Counted from the first letter of the stretch, positions 1 to 7,081 are shown. The stretch is DNA of 14,677 nt from Alcaligenaceae bacterium (GCA_947372575.1 CANBUF010000010.1:1-14677), one strand, 5' to 3'. Numbers and translations: made by a program. Notes: a model not told the origin generated them from the letters alone.

Positions 1-1
1 A

Positions 2-1360
2 AACGAAGCGCGCGCCCATGTTGTTGATTTCGGTTGCCGTTCGCCCCGGACACTCAACCCTGCAGACTACCCCTTGAGCGGCTCAGGCAAGTCCTCAGAC
101 CTGTTCCCCTGGCCCGCCGTCGTAGAAGATCGCAACGTCATGGGTGCGACCGCTGTCGCCGTACCCGGCGTGGTGTCGGGTATGGACCTCGCGCATAAAC
201 AGTTTGGACGCATGTCCTGGCGTGAGCTGGTGACACCGGCCGCAAAGCTGGCAGAAGCAGGACTCATCGTTGACTGGTATGCCTCGCTGGTGATTGGTGC
301 GAATGCACGCGCGCTCGCAAAAGACCCTGACTGTGCGGCCTTATTTCTTGAAGATGGTCAGTGGCCGATCGCCGGCGACTGGACCGCACTCAATGACCGG
401 CACCTCAATCAGAAAGCATTCGCACAAACATTGCTGCACATTGCAGAACAAGGTGCCGAGACTTTTTACGCAGGCGAAATTGCTGAGGCATTGGTGCACG
501 ATGTCCAGGCAAAAGGTGGCTGCCTCAGTCTCGATGACCTCGCAAATTATCAAGCCACTATGGTGGATCCGCTCACGGTGAACTATCGGGGTGGACGGGT
601 CTTTGCCGCACCCGGACTCACAGGCGGCCCCACGTTTGCAAAGGCACTCGAGTTGCTGGCAAGAGAACTTGAACCACTCAAAGGCATGCCTGGTGCAGCG
701 ACCTATGCGGGGTTCGCACGCGCACTCCAGGCTGCCTTCAAATTGCGCTTTGAAAACATGGGTGATCACGAATCACCCAAGGCTCCTGGCTGTACGACGC
801 ATTTCAGTATTGTCGATCGTCACGGCAATATGTGCTCAGTCACTCAAACCTTATTATCGATTTTTGGCTCACGCGTGGTGTCACCCTCGACAGGACTCTT
901 GCTCAACAACGGCATCATGTGGTTTGACCCAGAACCAGGCAAAGCGAATTCACTCGCGCCTGACAAACGCTGTCTCGCGAACTACTGTCCCGTCATCGGG
1001 GAGGATGACACAGGACGCAAATTTGCGATTGGCGCCTCCGGTGGACGCAAGATCCTGGGTTCGGTCATGCAACTAAGTTCTTTCATCATGGACCATGGAC
1101 TAACGCTCGAACAAGCGTTCAACCAGCCACGCATCGATGTCAGTGGCGGTGACCGGGTCATCGCAGACCGGACACTGCCACCCGAGGTGCTTGACGCCCT
1201 GGGCGAGGTGATGCCTGTGATCCAGGCTCGACGCAACCCCTACCCTTACGCCTTCGCTTGTCCCGCAGGCGTGATGCGCGATGGCGACATCAATATGGGT
1301 TGCACCGAAATCATGTCCCCTTACGGGGATGCCGTGCACGAAGGACAAACCTCAGACTGA
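2..1360 (+). CDS. Gamma-glutamyltranspeptidase-family protein (5' end outside window)
   Basis: An N-terminal-nucleophile hydrolase/transferase of the gamma-glutamyltranspeptidase family. Members mature by self-cleavage and hydrolyse or transfer gamma-glutamyl groups. The frame is open from base 2, and family-like residues (AHVVDFGCRSPR) precede any start codon, so this is a partial gene. The internal TTG at 74 is not the start. The self-cleavage/nucleophile site is visible as TTHFSIVD, with the Thr codon at 794, so the small subunit would run from 794 to the stop. The small subunit also shows LLNNGIMWF and GASGGRKI, the latter matching the glycine-pair oxyanion loop. The usual Arg that binds the gamma-glutamyl carboxylate may be the Arg at 38-40 in DFGCRSP. 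Family proteins are about 530-580 residues, so roughly 75-120 residues are missing. The signal-peptide region is off the window, so location is unknown. The stop overlaps the convergent amidase gene by 9 bp. Family is confident; substrate is not known. Confidence 0.9.
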   Translation, partial: NEARAHVVDFGCRSPRTLNPADYPLSGSGKSSDLFPWPAVVEDRNVMGATAVAVPGVVSGMDLAHKQFGRMSWRELVTPAAKLAEAGLIVDWYASLVIGANARALAKDPDCAALFLEDGQWPIAGDWTALNDRHLNQKAFAQTLLHIAEQGAETFYAGEIAEALVHDVQAKGGCLSLDDLANYQATMVDPLTVNYRGGRVFAAPGLTGGPTFAKALELLARELEPLKGMPGAATYAGFARALQAAFKLRFENMGDHESPKAPGCTTHFSIVDRHGNMCSVTQTLLSIFGSRVVSPSTGLLLNNGIMWFDPEPGKANSLAPDKRCLANYCPVIGEDDTGRKFAIGASGGRKILGSVMQLSSFIMDHGLTLEQAFNQPRIDVSGGDRVIADRTLPPEVLDALGEVMPVIQARRNPYPYAFACPAGVMRDGDINMGCTEIMSPYGDAVHEGQTSD

Positions 1361-2710
1361 GGCTTCAATCCACTTGCCGCAACGCAACAGGCTGGCGTCC
1401 TGCAGATAAGGCGCCACCAGTTGCAGGCCCAGCGACAAGCCTTTATCTGTCCGAGCAATCGGCACCGTCAGCGCAGGCACACCTAAAAAGCTCCAGAGCG
1501 CACAAAAGATCGGGTCGCCTGTCGAGGATAAGCCTTCAGGCGCGGCACCCGTTGCGGGAACGGTCAGGATGGCGTCAAAGCCCTTCATTTCATCTTTGAG
1601 TCCATGGCGCAATTTTTGCTGAAGTGCGCGTGCAAAAAGATACTCCATGGCGCCGCGAGATTGACCTTGCGTGACCAGGTCCAAGATATGCTGCGTGACA
1701 CGATCCGGAGCTTCGCGCACATGTTCTGCATGCACCGCAGCACCCTCGGCCTCGAGCAGGCAGAACATGGCATCAATACCTTCCCAATATGACTGCGGGA
1801 GTGAGAACACCTCGATGACCGCTCCCGCTTCACGAAGCTTTTCAACTGTCAGCGCCATCGCCTGATTCTGCTCAGGTGTGATGCGGTCATCAAAGGGCGT
1901 ACGCAACCATGCCAACCGAGGTGGAGTCGTTGTCACCAGACCCTTGTCTGCATCCATCGGCACTGGCGGCAACACGATACTGTCCGCCTCGGCAGTCGTT
2001 TGATTGCGCAGCAGATTAAAAGCAAATGCGGCATCGTCGACTGACCGTGTTAAAAACCCGACGTGATCCAGCGATGCTGCAAACGGGAACGTATCCGCGC
2101 GTGGAACGGCTCCAAAACTCGCCTTGAATCCTACAATCCCGCAATAGGCAGCTGGGCGGATTACCGAGCCGACCGTCTGCGTGCCCAGTGCGAGAGGCAA
2201 AATACCTGCGGCGACCGCAGCGGCAGAGCCACTCGAAGAACCGCCAGGCGTATGTGCTGGATTAGAGGGATTGAGCGTCGGGCCGGGACCGCGCCAGGCA
2301 AATTCGGTGGTCACTGTTTTACCAAATACCGCGCCCCCCAATTGCCGGATCCGCGTCACGATCGGCGCGTCAGCCGACAACATCTGATCAACGTAAATAG
2401 CAGAGCCATATGTGGTTGGCAAATCGGCTGTAGCAATCAGGTCTTTAATACCGACCGGGATTCCGGTCAGGACACCATCGCATACTGCTAGCTGCGCGAG
2501 TAGCGCTTGTGTTGGTGCGCGCGAGACAAAAGCATGCAGGGTCGGCTCACGTGCATCGGCAAGTGCGGCACAGGTGAGCAAATAATCTGCGGCAGAAACC
2601 GTACCGCTCTGAATCGCACGACTTGCGGCAAGCAGGCCAAGGGGTAACGCAGAGGCGGCTTCTGGAGCAGCACTATTCAGAAGAGGAGTATTGAGTGATG
2701 AAGTTGTCAT
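1352..2710 (-). CDS. Amidase-signature family hydrolase
   Basis: A 452-residue serine amidase of the amidase-signature family (GatA/FAAH/AtzF type), which hydrolyses carboxamides through a Ser-cisSer-Lys triad. The expected triad is visible: Lys89 in GIPVGIKDL, cis-Ser158 in the GGSSSGSAAAVAAG stretch, and nucleophile Ser182 in TVGSVIRP. The length fits the stand-alone amidase type, and no GatB/GatC partner is present, so a role in tRNA amidation is unlikely. There is no signal peptide, so it is probably cytoplasmic. The ATG at 2710 is preceded by AGGA with seven bases between. It lies 99 bp downstream of the ABC substrate-binding gene and is probably the last gene of that operon, which suggests it cleaves the imported compound or a product of it. 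Substrate is not predictable. Its stop overlaps the convergent gamma-glutamyltranspeptidase gene. Confidence 0.93.
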   Translation of the reverse strand: MTTSSLNTPLLNSAAPEAASALPLGLLAASRAIQSGTVSAADYLLTCAALADAREPTLHAFVSRAPTQALLAQLAVCDGVLTGIPVGIKDLIATADLPTTYGSAIYVDQMLSADAPIVTRIRQLGGAVFGKTVTTEFAWRGPGPTLNPSNPAHTPGGSSSGSAAAVAAGILPLALGTQTVGSVIRPAAYCGIVGFKASFGAVPRADTFPFAASLDHVGFLTRSVDDAAFAFNLLRNQTTAEADSIVLPPVPMDADKGLVTTTPPRLAWLRTPFDDRITPEQNQAMALTVEKLREAGAVIEVFSLPQSYWEGIDAMFCLLEAEGAAVHAEHVREAPDRVTQHILDLVTQGQSRGAMEYLFARALQQKLRHGLKDEMKGFDAILTVPATGAAPEGLSSTGDPIFCALWSFLGVPALTVPIARTDKGLSLGLQLVAPYLQDASLLRCGKWIEASV

Positions 2711-2809
2711 TTTTTTTCCTGAAACCGCCGATCACCGGCGGTCTCGATACACACGATCATTACGTGCGGTTGTGATGCGATGAATACACGCGCATCATTG
2801 CCCAATAAC
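2711..2809. other. Intergenic spacer with two short hairpins between substrate-binding gene and amidase
   Basis: A 99-bp gap inside the - strand operon. It holds a 7-bp perfect stem (ACCGCCG/CGGCGGT, 2724-2742, 5-nt loop) directly before the amidase ribosome site. A second 7-bp stem (TGATGCG/CGCATCA, 2773-2797, 11-nt loop) lies just after the substrate-binding gene stop. Neither is followed by a T-run on the - strand, so they do not look like intrinsic terminators. They may stabilise the 3' end of the abundant binding-protein message or lower amidase expression relative to it. This is an inference from position only. Confidence 0.4.
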
Positions 2810-3784
2810 TTAAGGTAATGCAAGTGCTTTTTTAACGTACTCCTGGACAACAAACGTTGAATAGTCAGGTTGTACTTTCAGGTTGCCCAGGGCGATCTGG
2901 GTATCCATCGAAACCTTTAAGGCCTCAGGTGTAGTCTGGACGCTGTGGGGATAAACGTTTTCTGCAATCATGCGGCGCACAGCGCTTTCGACCACGACTG
3001 GATCAAGGGTTGGAAATTCTTTTTTAGCGATTGCCACAGTTTGATCAGGATTCTTGGTCATGAAACGCAAGGCGAGTTCCATACCATTGACCACGCGCTG
3101 CGCCAAATCAGGATCAACCGTTTTTTGAGCGGTAACGGAAGAAAAAGCATACTCACCATATGTTTTGGGAAAGCCCAACACAACCTTCAGTCCTTTGGCG
3201 GCAACCTGGTCGAGGCCTGGTTCATACAACACGGCGACTTTTGCCTGACCACCGAGGAATGGCGCAGGTTCGGAACCGATCTGTACCTGAATCAGGTCAA
3301 CATCAGACTTCTCGCTCATGCCATTCTCTTTCAATAATTTCAGAAAGAGCGAAGTACTGGTGGTTGGCATCAGACCTGTCACGACTTTTTCACCCTTGAT
3401 GGATTTGATTCCATCAAACTTGAAATCTGGTGCGGTTGCAATCCATACAGCAGCGCCGTTTACAACGTTACTGATGATGCCAACGTTTGCGCCTTTAGAT
3501 GCGGCGATTGCGGTCCATTCGGGACCGTGGATCGAAAACTGCGCACTCCCCGACAACACTGCAGATAGAGCCGCAGTCGGTGACCCTGCGGTCTCTTTTG
3601 AGATATCAAGTCCTTGGTCCTTGAAAAAATTCTCATTGATAGCCACATACAGTGGCAAATACAGCATCGACTGAAATGCCTGTGAAATTGTGACCTTCTT
3701 GCCCTCGGCCGAGGCCGGACCCGAAGCAAGCAGCAACGATGCAGTCAACGCGATTACACCAATTTTTTTAAAATGAACAAACAT
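2810..3784 (-). CDS. ABC transporter periplasmic substrate-binding protein (NMT1/SsuA/TauA-like)
   Basis: Periplasmic receptor of an ABC importer, 324 residues. The frame extends upstream to 3943, but that part overlaps the permease gene and lacks a signal sequence at its start. The ATG at 3784 has GGAGAG seven bases before it and opens a clean Sec signal peptide (MFVHFKKIG, a hydrophobic run, then ASGPASA before EGKK), so it is the better start. The mature region begins VTISQAFQSMLYLPLYVAINENFF, then LDISKETAGSP and the GSAQFSIHGPEW region. That is the usual order of the NMT1/SsuA/TauA fold: an N-terminal 'take a look at the ligand-free helix' start and the second-strand loop contacting ligand. 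Relatives bind alkanesulfonates, taurine, pyrimidine precursors, nitrate or aromatic acids, and the motifs do not discriminate. It lies 67 bp after the permease gene and before the amidase, all on one strand. Confidence 0.92.
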   Translation of the reverse strand: MFVHFKKIGVIALTASLLLASGPASAEGKKVTISQAFQSMLYLPLYVAINENFFKDQGLDISKETAGSPTAALSAVLSGSAQFSIHGPEWTAIAASKGANVGIISNVVNGAAVWIATAPDFKFDGIKSIKGEKVVTGLMPTTSTSLFLKLLKENGMSEKSDVDLIQVQIGSEPAPFLGGQAKVAVLYEPGLDQVAAKGLKVVLGFPKTYGEYAFSSVTAQKTVDPDLAQRVVNGMELALRFMTKNPDQTVAIAKKEFPTLDPVVVESAVRRMIAENVYPHSVQTTPEALKVSMDTQIALGNLKVQPDYSTFVVQEYVKKALALP

Positions 3785-3791
3785 GTGAGAA

Positions 3792-3797
3792 CTCTCC
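3792..3797 (-). promoter_or_regulatory. Ribosome binding site that sets the substrate-binding protein start
   Basis: GGAGAG on the - strand, seven bases before the ATG at 3784. It supports the short form with a signal peptide over the 53-residue longer reading frame, which would overlap the end of the permease gene by about 90 bases. Confidence 0.75.
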
Positions 3798-3851
3798 GTA
3801 AATTTTTGGGTATATGTTTTAAATCTATTTTCAATATGGACTTCAAATTGA

Positions 3852-4751
3852 TTACATCTGGATATGCGCGCGACCAACATCCGTGCGCCACGGCAAAGCC
3901 ACGCGCTCAAGCGCATCAATCGCGTGATACAAAACAAAACCAACCAGCATCAACATGAACAGGCCCACCCATACTGAATTCAGATCAAAGAGACTGGAGG
4001 CGGTATAGATCATGTTGCCCAGCCCATACTTCGATGAGATGAACTCGCCCACGACCGCACCAACCAGACCAAAGCCTACGTTGATACGAAAATTCGCAAT
4101 AATGGCCGGCATGGACGAAGGAACTACCACACCAAAAAATATCTGATGCTTGTTACCACCCATTGAAAACATCAATGCCTGCAAATCTTTGTCCGCATCT
4201 TTGGCAGCCTGGTGTGCTGCTATCAGCGCAACAATGGCGGTCATTGAGACAACCAGCACGACTTTGGAGATAAGCCCCGTGCCGAACCACAACAAGATAA
4301 TTGGGGCCAACGCAATTTTTGGCACGCTGTTGATTGCGACAATGAAAGGGCCCACCAGTTGAGCCGCCCACCTTGAGTACCAGAGTGACAAACCAAGGAC
4401 CGTACCAATTGCCGTACCGATCACAAACCCCAGCAGCGCTTCCCACAGGGTATAGCCGGTGTTCAGGAGCAGGGAACCATCCATGAGGCTCGAGACAAAA
4501 CGCTCCCAGATACCCGCAGGCGTCCCCACCAGAAACGCGGAGATCCAGCCAAGATTAGCCGCCACTTGCCAGCAAATAAAGAACACCGCAACGGCTGCGA
4601 ACTGCAGCAGTGAACTACCAAACCCGGTTTCTAACCAGGTACGCAAGGCAGTAGAAAACTGGCTCTTCGGTGCATTTTTTTGTAAAGCTTTTGTTGTCTT
4701 TTCACTGCCCGTGAGCGAGCTGACACCCGATACGATCTGTGCAGAACTCAT
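3852..4751 (-). CDS. ABC transporter permease (SsuC/TauC-like)
   Basis: Inner-membrane permease of a binding-protein-dependent importer, 299 residues from the ATG at 4751. An upstream ATG at 4796 is in frame. The 4751 start is preferred because it has AAGGAG eight bases upstream and forms an ATGA overlap with the ATPase stop, a typical translational coupling. Hydrophobic segments begin near residue 45 (LLQFAAVAVFFICWQVAA) and recur near 103-123, 130-155, 160-188, 216-240 and 262-285, consistent with about six membrane helices. The cytoplasmic coupling (EAA-type) loop lies near residues 190-225, ending with GGNKHQIFFGVVVPSSMP. The tail YHAIDALERVALPWR is characteristic of the SsuC/TauC group. 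It works with the adjacent ATPase and binding protein. The N-terminal ~40 residues are polar and not conserved in character. Confidence 0.93.
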   Translation of the reverse strand: MSSAQIVSGVSSLTGSEKTTKALQKNAPKSQFSTALRTWLETGFGSSLLQFAAVAVFFICWQVAANLGWISAFLVGTPAGIWERFVSSLMDGSLLLNTGYTLWEALLGFVIGTAIGTVLGLSLWYSRWAAQLVGPFIVAINSVPKIALAPIILLWFGTGLISKVVLVVSMTAIVALIAAHQAAKDADKDLQALMFSMGGNKHQIFFGVVVPSSMPAIIANFRINVGFGLVGAVVGEFISSKYGLGNMIYTASSLFDLNSVWVGLFMLMLVGFVLYHAIDALERVALPWRTDVGRAHIQM

Positions 4752-5554
4752 GCGTGCATCTCCTTTTTCTTTGTCTGAATATCGAGCTCTGAACACAGGA
4801 GATTGAAGTACTCAGAAAAGTTTTTGTGCGCACGCGCCTCAACCGGTGTGCTACGTTCAATTTCAATCGTGTGGACACCTTTGACTTTGGTGGGACGACC
4901 ACTGAGTGCAACGACACGTTTGCTCAGTGCGACAGCCTCATCAATATCGTGTGTCACAAGAATTACCGTTTTTTTGAAGGTTTCCACGGCCTCAAGCAAC
5001 ACGCTTTCAAGATAGAGTCGTGTCTGATAATCAAGTGCCGAGAAGGGTTCATCAAGCAACAGGATATCCGGGTCCATGACCAGCGTGCGGATCAACGCCA
5101 CGCGCTGGCGCATGCCGCCTGAAAGCGTTTGTGGATAAGCTTTTTCAAAGCCTGACAAGCCAAAGGTTGAAAGATATTCGCGCGCTGTATCGGTCGCCTG
5201 GGCCATATCGACGCCACGCACCTTGAGTCCGAGCAACACATTTTCAAGCACGGTCAGCCAGGGAAAGAGCAGGTCTTTCTGCATCATGTAACCAATGCGC
5301 CCGCGCAGACTTTCAACGGGCTCACCCCGATAAATCAGTGCGCCACTATCGGCTTGCAACAAGCCTGCGATCACATTAAAGATCGTAGATTTTCCGCAGC
5401 CACTCGGCCCGATGATGCTGATGAAATCCTGCTCATGCACATCGAAAGTTAAACCGTCGAGCACATGCACGGGGCCTGATTTACTTGAAAACGATTTTTG
5501 TACATCCTGGATACGCAATTGAATTTGCGGGGGCTTGCCTGATATGACTGACAT
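4748..5554 (-). CDS. ABC transporter ATP-binding protein (SsuB/TauB-like)
   Basis: ATPase subunit that powers the adjacent importer, 268 residues from the ATG at 5554. The frame extends to 5608, but AGGAG sits seven bases before 5554 and family homology begins after it, so the longer form is unlikely. All nucleotide-binding motifs are intact: Walker A GPSGCGKST (residues 49-57), Q-loop Gln92, signature LSGGMRQR (144-151), Walker B DILLLDEP (163-170) and switch His202 in VTHDIDEA. The sequence FSALDYQTR after Walker B and HDIDEAV in the switch region are typical of the nitrate/sulfonate/taurine subfamily. It is the first gene of the operon and ends in an ATGA overlap with the permease. Confidence 0.95.
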   Translation of the reverse strand: MSVISGKPPQIQLRIQDVQKSFSSKSGPVHVLDGLTFDVHEQDFISIIGPSGCGKSTIFNVIAGLLQADSGALIYRGEPVESLRGRIGYMMQKDLLFPWLTVLENVLLGLKVRGVDMAQATDTAREYLSTFGLSGFEKAYPQTLSGGMRQRVALIRTLVMDPDILLLDEPFSALDYQTRLYLESVLLEAVETFKKTVILVTHDIDEAVALSKRVVALSGRPTKVKGVHTIEIERSTPVEARAHKNFSEYFNLLCSELDIQTKKKEMHA

Positions 5555-5839
5555 TGAATGACTCCTGATACACCAGCCAAGCAAATAACATGCCAGCGTC
5601 ATCGTCACGCTCAGCGCTGTTCCTGCCTCTTTTACACGTACGCGGGGCAGCCACTATATTTATGAGCACGCTCTTTGTGCCAATATTTTTCAATGTCGTG
5701 CAAACTGCAATCGTCCCGTGCATGCAGTCTTGGCGTTATATTTAGTCTTCGATCCTGCAAGCGCAGTCATCCTTGTGGTTAGATGATCGGGAGACAAATA
5801 TTTTCAATCGTGATTCAGCATTCTCTCTGGAGCCAACAG
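5555..5839. promoter_or_regulatory. Divergent regulatory region between the ABC operon and the PaiB-like gene
   Basis: A 285-bp region between divergent genes that should hold promoters for both. On the - strand a weak candidate is TTGGCA with TATAGT 19 bp downstream (or AATATA at 17 bp), reading toward the ATPase gene, within about 5651-5682. No convincing sigma70 promoter was found for the PaiB-like gene; TATATT near 5738 lacks a good -35. An inverted repeat ACTGCA/TGCAGT (5704-5728, 13-bp spacing) lies in the centre and could be an operator. No regulator gene is in the window to match it. Longer reading frames across this region have poor starts and are not credible genes. Confidence 0.45.
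5829..5832 (+). promoter_or_regulatory. Ribosome binding site that sets a GTG start for the PaiB-like gene
   Basis: GGAG, seven bases before GTG 5840. It places the start at VYNPKHF, which is where family proteins begin (MYNPKHF), and not at the in-frame ATG 5783, which has no family-like residues after it. Confidence 0.75.
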
Positions 5840-6496
5840 GTGTACAACCCTAAACATTTTGATCAGCAAGACGCCGGCACGATCACAGAGTTGATCAGGA
5901 GTTTTCCACTTGCGGCGCTCGTCACCCAAGCGGATGGCCAGCTTGTTGCCAATCACATTCCTTTTTTACTGGATGGCGAAATTGCAGTAGGGACTAGTCT
6001 GATTGGTCACGTCGCGCGCGCCAACCCTGTGTGGCAGGACACCGATCCCGAAGCTGAATCGTTATTAATCTTTCAGGGGCCGAGTGCCTACATCACGCCG
6101 AACTGGTATCCATCCAAGCAAGAGCACCATCAGGTTGTACCAACCTACAACTATGCGATGGTGCACGTGTATGGCCAACTTCAGGTCAGTCATGATGAAA
6201 AGATTAAACGTAAAGTTGTCGCACAACTCACAAATTCAATGGAGACTATGCGTGGCAGCACCTGGCGTATGGGAGACGCGCCGGCTGACTTTATAGAAAA
6301 AATGCTGGACGCCATCGTGGCGGTTCAATACGTTGTCACGCGCATTGAAGCCAAATGGAAAATCAGCCAAAACCGTCCCGATGCTGATCGTGCGGGTGTG
6401 GTGCAAGGCCTGGAGCGCCAGCCGCTCTCAGAAGGTGATCAAAGAATGGCGCGCATGGTCAAAGCGGGCACGGGCGTCGGCACGCCGAACGAATGA
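5840..6496 (+). CDS. PaiB-type FMN-binding split-barrel protein
   Basis: Member of the FMN_bind_2/PaiB family, 218 residues from the GTG at 5840, close to the family's usual ~210. The B. subtilis founder was described as a negative transcriptional regulator, but the fold is a flavin-binding split beta-barrel with no recognisable DNA-binding helix, so a transcriptional role here is uncertain. Characteristic stretches are YNPKHF at the start, PLAALVTQADGQLVANHIPF, and the hallmark IFQGPSAYITPNWYPSK followed by VVPTYNYAMVHVYGQL. The end is a divergent charged tail (residues ~175-218). It is transcribed away from the ABC operon and alone; the next gene converges on it. It might be an FMN-dependent enzyme or a stress or flavin sensor; the family is sure, the role is not. 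Confidence 0.9.
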   Translation: MYNPKHFDQQDAGTITELIRSFPLAALVTQADGQLVANHIPFLLDGEIAVGTSLIGHVARANPVWQDTDPEAESLLIFQGPSAYITPNWYPSKQEHHQVVPTYNYAMVHVYGQLQVSHDEKIKRKVVAQLTNSMETMRGSTWRMGDAPADFIEKMLDAIVAVQYVVTRIEAKWKISQNRPDADRAGVVQGLERQPLSEGDQRMARMVKAGTGVGTPNE

Positions 6497-6506
6497 GCAG
6501 AACGCA

Positions 6507-6548
6507 CAATTAGGACATACGTCGCATCCTGACGCGGTGTCCTAATTG
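6507..6548. terminator. Long inverted repeat between convergent genes, possible bidirectional terminator
   Basis: Perfect 11-bp arms CAATTAGGACA (6507-6517) and TGTCCTAATTG (6538-6548), with an inner 4-bp stem CGTC/GACG (6520-6523 and 6531-6534). It lies 10 bp after the PaiB-like stop and reaches over the last codons of the convergent lipoprotein gene. On the + strand a run of five T follows after five bases (CCCGGTTTTT). On the - strand there is no T-run. It could end both transcripts, mainly the + one. The outer stem is AT-rich, which is not the classic GC-rich form. Confidence 0.5.
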
Positions 6549-6877
6549 CCCGGTTTTTGTTTGCAATCAACCGTGGCGTGCAGTAACAACTTGTCTTCCT
6601 GGTGTTCTGCGGGGTATAACGAAGACGTCACGATGCAGCCTGAGACGAGCTCAATGGCTTTGATCTGACGGTTGGTTTGCTTGTCGAAATCCGTACTAAA
6701 GATTCCGCCCTGCTTGCCGCCGAAAGCCTCCCATTGATCATTGCCAAGCGGCAAGACACTCACCTCACGCTTGTCGAGAACCACTACATGCTTTTGCACG
6801 TCCCGGTGATAGTACGCAGCACTGCTCTGGCATCCCGCCAGGAACAATGCCATCACGACCGTTGCCACAATCTTCAT
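6542..6877 (-). CDS. Small predicted outer-membrane or periplasmic lipoprotein, unknown function
   Basis: A 111-residue protein that I do not recognise as a named family. It starts with a lipoprotein signal (MKIVATVVMALFLAGC), a good lipobox LAGC with the lipidated Cys16. The next residues are QSS, so there is no Asp retention signal for the inner membrane, which suggests sorting to the outer membrane. The mature part is about 95 residues and hydrophilic, with a short beta-like pattern (VVVLDKREVSVLPLG). It has two more cysteines (81 and 105) that could form a disulfide in the periplasm. The ATG at 6877 follows a modest GGGA nine bases upstream. It converges on the PaiB-like gene and diverges from the aldolase operon. 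Neighbouring genes do not suggest a role. Confidence 0.75.
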   Translation of the reverse strand: MKIVATVVMALFLAGCQSSAAYYHRDVQKHVVVLDKREVSVLPLGNDQWEAFGGKQGGIFSTDFDKQTNRQIKAIELVSGCIVTSSLYPAEHQEDKLLLHATVDCKQKPGN

Positions 6878-6890
6878 TACTTTCTATCCC

Positions 6891-6920
6891 TTGACGCTGA
6901 CTAATGTGCCGCACTATAAG
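6891..6920 (+). promoter_or_regulatory. Sigma70-type promoter for the five-gene catabolic operon
   Basis: TTGACG at 6891-6896 and TATAAG at 6915-6920, separated by 18 bp. Each hexamer matches the consensus at five of six positions, the best promoter-like pair I could find in the window. Transcription would start near 6927, giving a leader of about 155 nt before the aldolase ATG at 7082. The -35 box begins only 13 bp outside the divergent lipoprotein start codon, so the two promoters or the lipoprotein leader must overlap. Confidence 0.6.
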
Positions 6921-7081
6921 ATACGATTCGCTATTATCCACTGACGTGGACACGTTTGTATGAGATTAAGCATAACGCGATTATTTGCCACAAGGGCACG
7001 CGAGGCAACAAAAGTACTTTTCTGACCCGTGGCAGCCCACTGACACGCAACAATTAAAAATAGACACACGAGGAAACAATC
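6921..7081 (+). other. Long untranslated leader of the aldolase operon
   Basis: About 155 nt of leader between the predicted promoter and the aldolase start. It carries two copies of CCACTGAC (6938-6945 and 7037-7044), the first inside the short palindrome CCACTGACGTGG, and a 5-bp stem TTGCC/GGCAA. These may be operator half-sites or may be chance. I saw no recognisable riboswitch and no reading frame with a good start. The aldolase ribosome site is the GAGGAAAC segment, just before ATG 7082. Confidence 0.35.

Noticed and set aside
341..769. A 142-residue - strand reading frame inside the transpeptidase-family gene
   Set aside because: Antisense shadow with many Cys, no family features and no ribosome site; the + strand frame is the real gene.
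2063..2491. A 142-residue + strand frame inside the amidase gene
   Set aside because: Arg/Cys-rich composition typical of a shadow frame opposite a real gene; the amidase motifs are on the - strand.
2773..2797. Stem TGATGCG/CGCATCA as an intrinsic terminator after the substrate-binding gene
   Set aside because: The stem is short with an 11-nt loop and there is no T-run on the - strand, so it is kept only as a note within the spacer entry.
2945..3337. A 130-residue + strand frame inside the substrate-binding gene
   Set aside because: No recognisable motif and fully opposite a well-supported gene.
3785..3943. N-terminal extension of the substrate-binding protein to 3943
   Set aside because: Overlaps the permease 3' end, and the downstream start has a better ribosome site and a clean signal peptide.
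5555..5608. N-terminal extension of the ABC ATPase to 5608
   Set aside because: The residues do not resemble the family, and ATG 5554 has AGGAG at good spacing.
5783..5839. ATG start for the PaiB-like gene
   Set aside because: The family sequence begins at the GTG 5840, which has GGAG seven bases upstream.
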